This document shows positions 62,723 to 64,000 of a stretch of DNA of 64,000 nt, one piece after another. The DNA is from Ruminococcaceae bacterium BL-6. Lineage in GTDB: Bacteria; Bacillota; Clostridia; Oscillospirales; Acutalibacteraceae. The notes beneath the pieces were generated by a model. It searched no databases, was not told the origin of the DNA, and saw only the letters and a list, made by a program, of their open reading frames with translations. The first letter of the stretch is position 1. The number at the start of each line of letters is the position of its first letter. Location of the stretch: the NCBI GenBank assembly GCA_902810075.1, contig LR778135.1, positions 1,178,001 through 1,242,000 of the forward strand, written 5' to 3'. The position numbers and the translations under genes were made by a program.

Positions 62723-63323
62723 CTTTAATCCCCGTCATAATCATCTGCTCGGCTAATTTGGCCATATGCTCCGGGGATTCTTTCAGCCCTGTCTCCAGCC
62801 AGCTCTGTAAAACCCCGATACAGCCGGAAACGATGAAGGAGTAATAATACTCAAAGTTTTGGGATTTATGAAACAGCTCGATCCAGTCGCTGAAACAGCG
62901 CTCCCTGACCAGCTCTTTCAGGCGGTTGATAAAGGATATGTCCCCGTTTTCGCTGATCAGGGCTCCGCACATATCGGAATTCTCTTTTATAAAGCGGAAA
63001 ATAGCCACGATCATAGGCAGCGGTTTTCCGTTTAACGTCTTGCACGGATATTCATCCAACACGTTGCGGAAGTTTTCGAACATCTCCTTTTCAATCTGCT
63101 CCACCATGTCGAACACGTCTTTATAATGCAGATAAAAGGTGCCCCGATTGATGTCCACCAGATCGGACAATTCCCTAACGGTAATATCTTTGACGCTTTT
63201 TTCTTTGAGCAGCTCCGTCAGCCCCTGACGGAGCTGCTTTTTCGTTTTCCGCACGCGGCGGTCGATCCTGCCGTTTTTCATAATTTCTTTCTGCTCACGG
63301 CGATCCGTTTTATCATTTCCCAT
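62712..63323 (-). CDS. TetR family regulator divergent from an MMPL transporter
   Basis: 203 residues. DNA-binding region KDITVRELSDLVDINRGTFY and LHYKDVFDMVEQIE (about 44-76). The C-terminal domain resembles that of the TetR at 54714 and 59267. Divergent orientation to the transporter at 63589 suggests it represses that gene. The shared 265-bp promoter region contains repeated TTGATTATT motifs. Confidence 0.85.
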   Translation of the reverse strand: MGNDKTDRREQKEIMKNGRIDRRVRKTKKQLRQGLTELLKEKSVKDITVRELSDLVDINRGTFYLHYKDVFDMVEQIEKEMFENFRNVLDEYPCKTLNGKPLPMIVAIFRFIKENSDMCGALISENGDISFINRLKELVRERCFSDWIELFHKSQNFEYYYSFIVSGCIGVLQSWLETGLKESPEHMAKLAEQMIMTGIKVIQ

Positions 63324-63588
63324 GATTTTCTCCTCTGATCAACACACTTATTTACAATTGTTGATTATTAAGCACTGTATTTATAAATTGATTATTGTCG
63401 CCTTCTACACTCCTTATTATAATAGACTTGTGTCAATTAATCAATCCCGATTTTGATTCATTGAAAGGGATTTGAATCATCCGATCCTCTCAAAATGGAA
63501 AGAAAATGAAAAAGCTCATCGCTGTGGGGAGCCATTCGGGCACTGTTTCCGCTTGCGCCGAAGGAAGAACAGAAGGAGATTTCTACCC
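63324..63588. promoter_or_regulatory. Divergent regulatory region between TetR and the MMPL transporter
   Basis: AT-rich DNA with TTGTTGATTATT (63359-63370) and ATTGATTATTG (63387-63397) and a partial palindrome near 63434-63450 (TCAATTAATCAA). These are plausible TetR sites, but none is a perfect palindrome. The transporter has AGAAGGAG at 63571-63578. Confidence 0.4.
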
Positions 63589-64000
63589 ATGAAAACAGGC
63601 ATAAAATTACCAACCAAACGCAACATCATCGATTTTATTGTCGACCGGCGGAGATTGCTTGAAATCATTTTCGGCGTCCTCGTTGTTCTCAGCCTTTTTT
63701 GCAACCTGTTCGTCGAAATCAATTACGATCTGAAGGAGTATCTTCCGGAAGACACGCCGTCGGAAGCCGGGATCCACCTGATGGAAAAGGAATTCGGCTA
63801 CCCCGGGACCGCCCGCGTGATGGTGGATGGCGTGTCTCTCTATGAAGCCAAGGCCTATAAGGAAAAAATAGAAGCGGTCGGCGGCGTCGACCGGGTGGTC
63901 TGGGCCGACTCCAAAACGGATGTCTATCAGTCCGGCGAATTCGTCGAGAGCGGGGACATCAAGGATTATTACAAAGACGGGCATTCCGTCATGGACATCG
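63589..64000 (+). CDS. MMPL/RND-family transporter, N-terminal part, runs off the window
   Basis: 137 codons are visible. A first membrane helix (about 26-43, LEIIFGVLVVLSLFCNLFV) is followed by an extracytoplasmic domain beginning INYDLKEYLPEDTPSEAG and EKEFGYPGTARVMVDG, typical of MMPL/RND-superfamily exporters in Clostridia. The substrate may be a lipid or hydrophobic compound, in keeping with the neighbouring genes. Probably regulated by the divergent TetR. Confidence 0.8.
   Translation, partial: MKTGIKLPTKRNIIDFIVDRRRLLEIIFGVLVVLSLFCNLFVEINYDLKEYLPEDTPSEAGIHLMEKEFGYPGTARVMVDGVSLYEAKAYKEKIEAVGGVDRVVWADSKTDVYQSGEFVESGDIKDYYKDGHSVMDI

Noticed and set aside
1..64000. CRISPR arrays, tRNA and rRNA genes
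   Set aside because: No regularly spaced repeats, no cloverleaf-like sequence with a TTCGAATC arm in proper context and no rRNA-like sequence were seen by eye.

Overview
The window looks like part of a Clostridia chromosome, most likely from the Oscillospirales. This is inferred from the gene set (RNase M5, PcrA, ComEC, a T-box on alaS, YesN/YesM-type regulators, a KdpDE pair, several TetR regulators), the Firmicutes-style Shine-Dalgarno sites and the GC-rich coding sequence. No rRNA, tRNA or CRISPR array was seen.

Layout. 1-3.3 kb: start of asnB (reverse), a DUF1836 and an AraC regulator, and a small OadG-like membrane protein behind a structured leader. 3.4-9.1 kb: pcrA, then a gene for a conserved cysteine-rich protein that is cut in two by a 2,512-bp element carrying a large serine recombinase and small ORFs. 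Removing the element at a shared GA dinucleotide rejoins the gene in frame as a 268-codon ORF. 9.3-21.4 kb: housekeeping genes (cysK, tcdA-like, a penicillin-binding protein, T-box/alaS, hinT, a phosphoribosyltransferase, comEC, holA, rnmV). 21.5-26.9 kb: an AT-rich accessory island with a secreted protein, a family of small membrane proteins in intact, divergent and broken copies, and an IS200-type element itself interrupted by an IS5-type element. 27.6-39.7 kb: an arabinose locus made of a YesN/YesM two-component system, a YtfQ-type sugar ABC transporter, an FGGY kinase, araA and araD. 39.7-48.4 kb: kdpE/kdpD, a small HTH/peptide pair, and a P-type ATPase resembling the Na+/K+ type, followed by two TrkA-like NAD-binding proteins; no kdpFABC is present. 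48.4-64 kb: an envelope and lipid region with an alpha/beta hydrolase, four TetR regulators, a phasin-like protein, a UbiB/AarF kinase, YidC, an internally deleted dxs-like gene, an MprF-type membrane protein, a CmpB-like protein, a lipase-like protein, a radical SAM protein, a frameshifted degV and the start of an MMPL/RND transporter.

The best candidate for something undescribed is the compact serine-recombinase element at about 5.9-8.4 kb. Its layout matches the logic of skin-type intervening elements, in which regulated excision restores a gene. Three sequence observations support this: the two gene halves rejoin in frame, the predicted attP is an inverted repeat centred on the same GA, and a sigma-K-like promoter precedes the host gene. 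The first two are direct readings; the third is weak. Other items worth following are two similar structured leader RNAs (before the OadG-like gene and cysK), the P-type ATPase/TrkA/KdpDE arrangement, the small membrane-protein family in the island, and several broken genes (dxs, degV, possibly the hydrolase).
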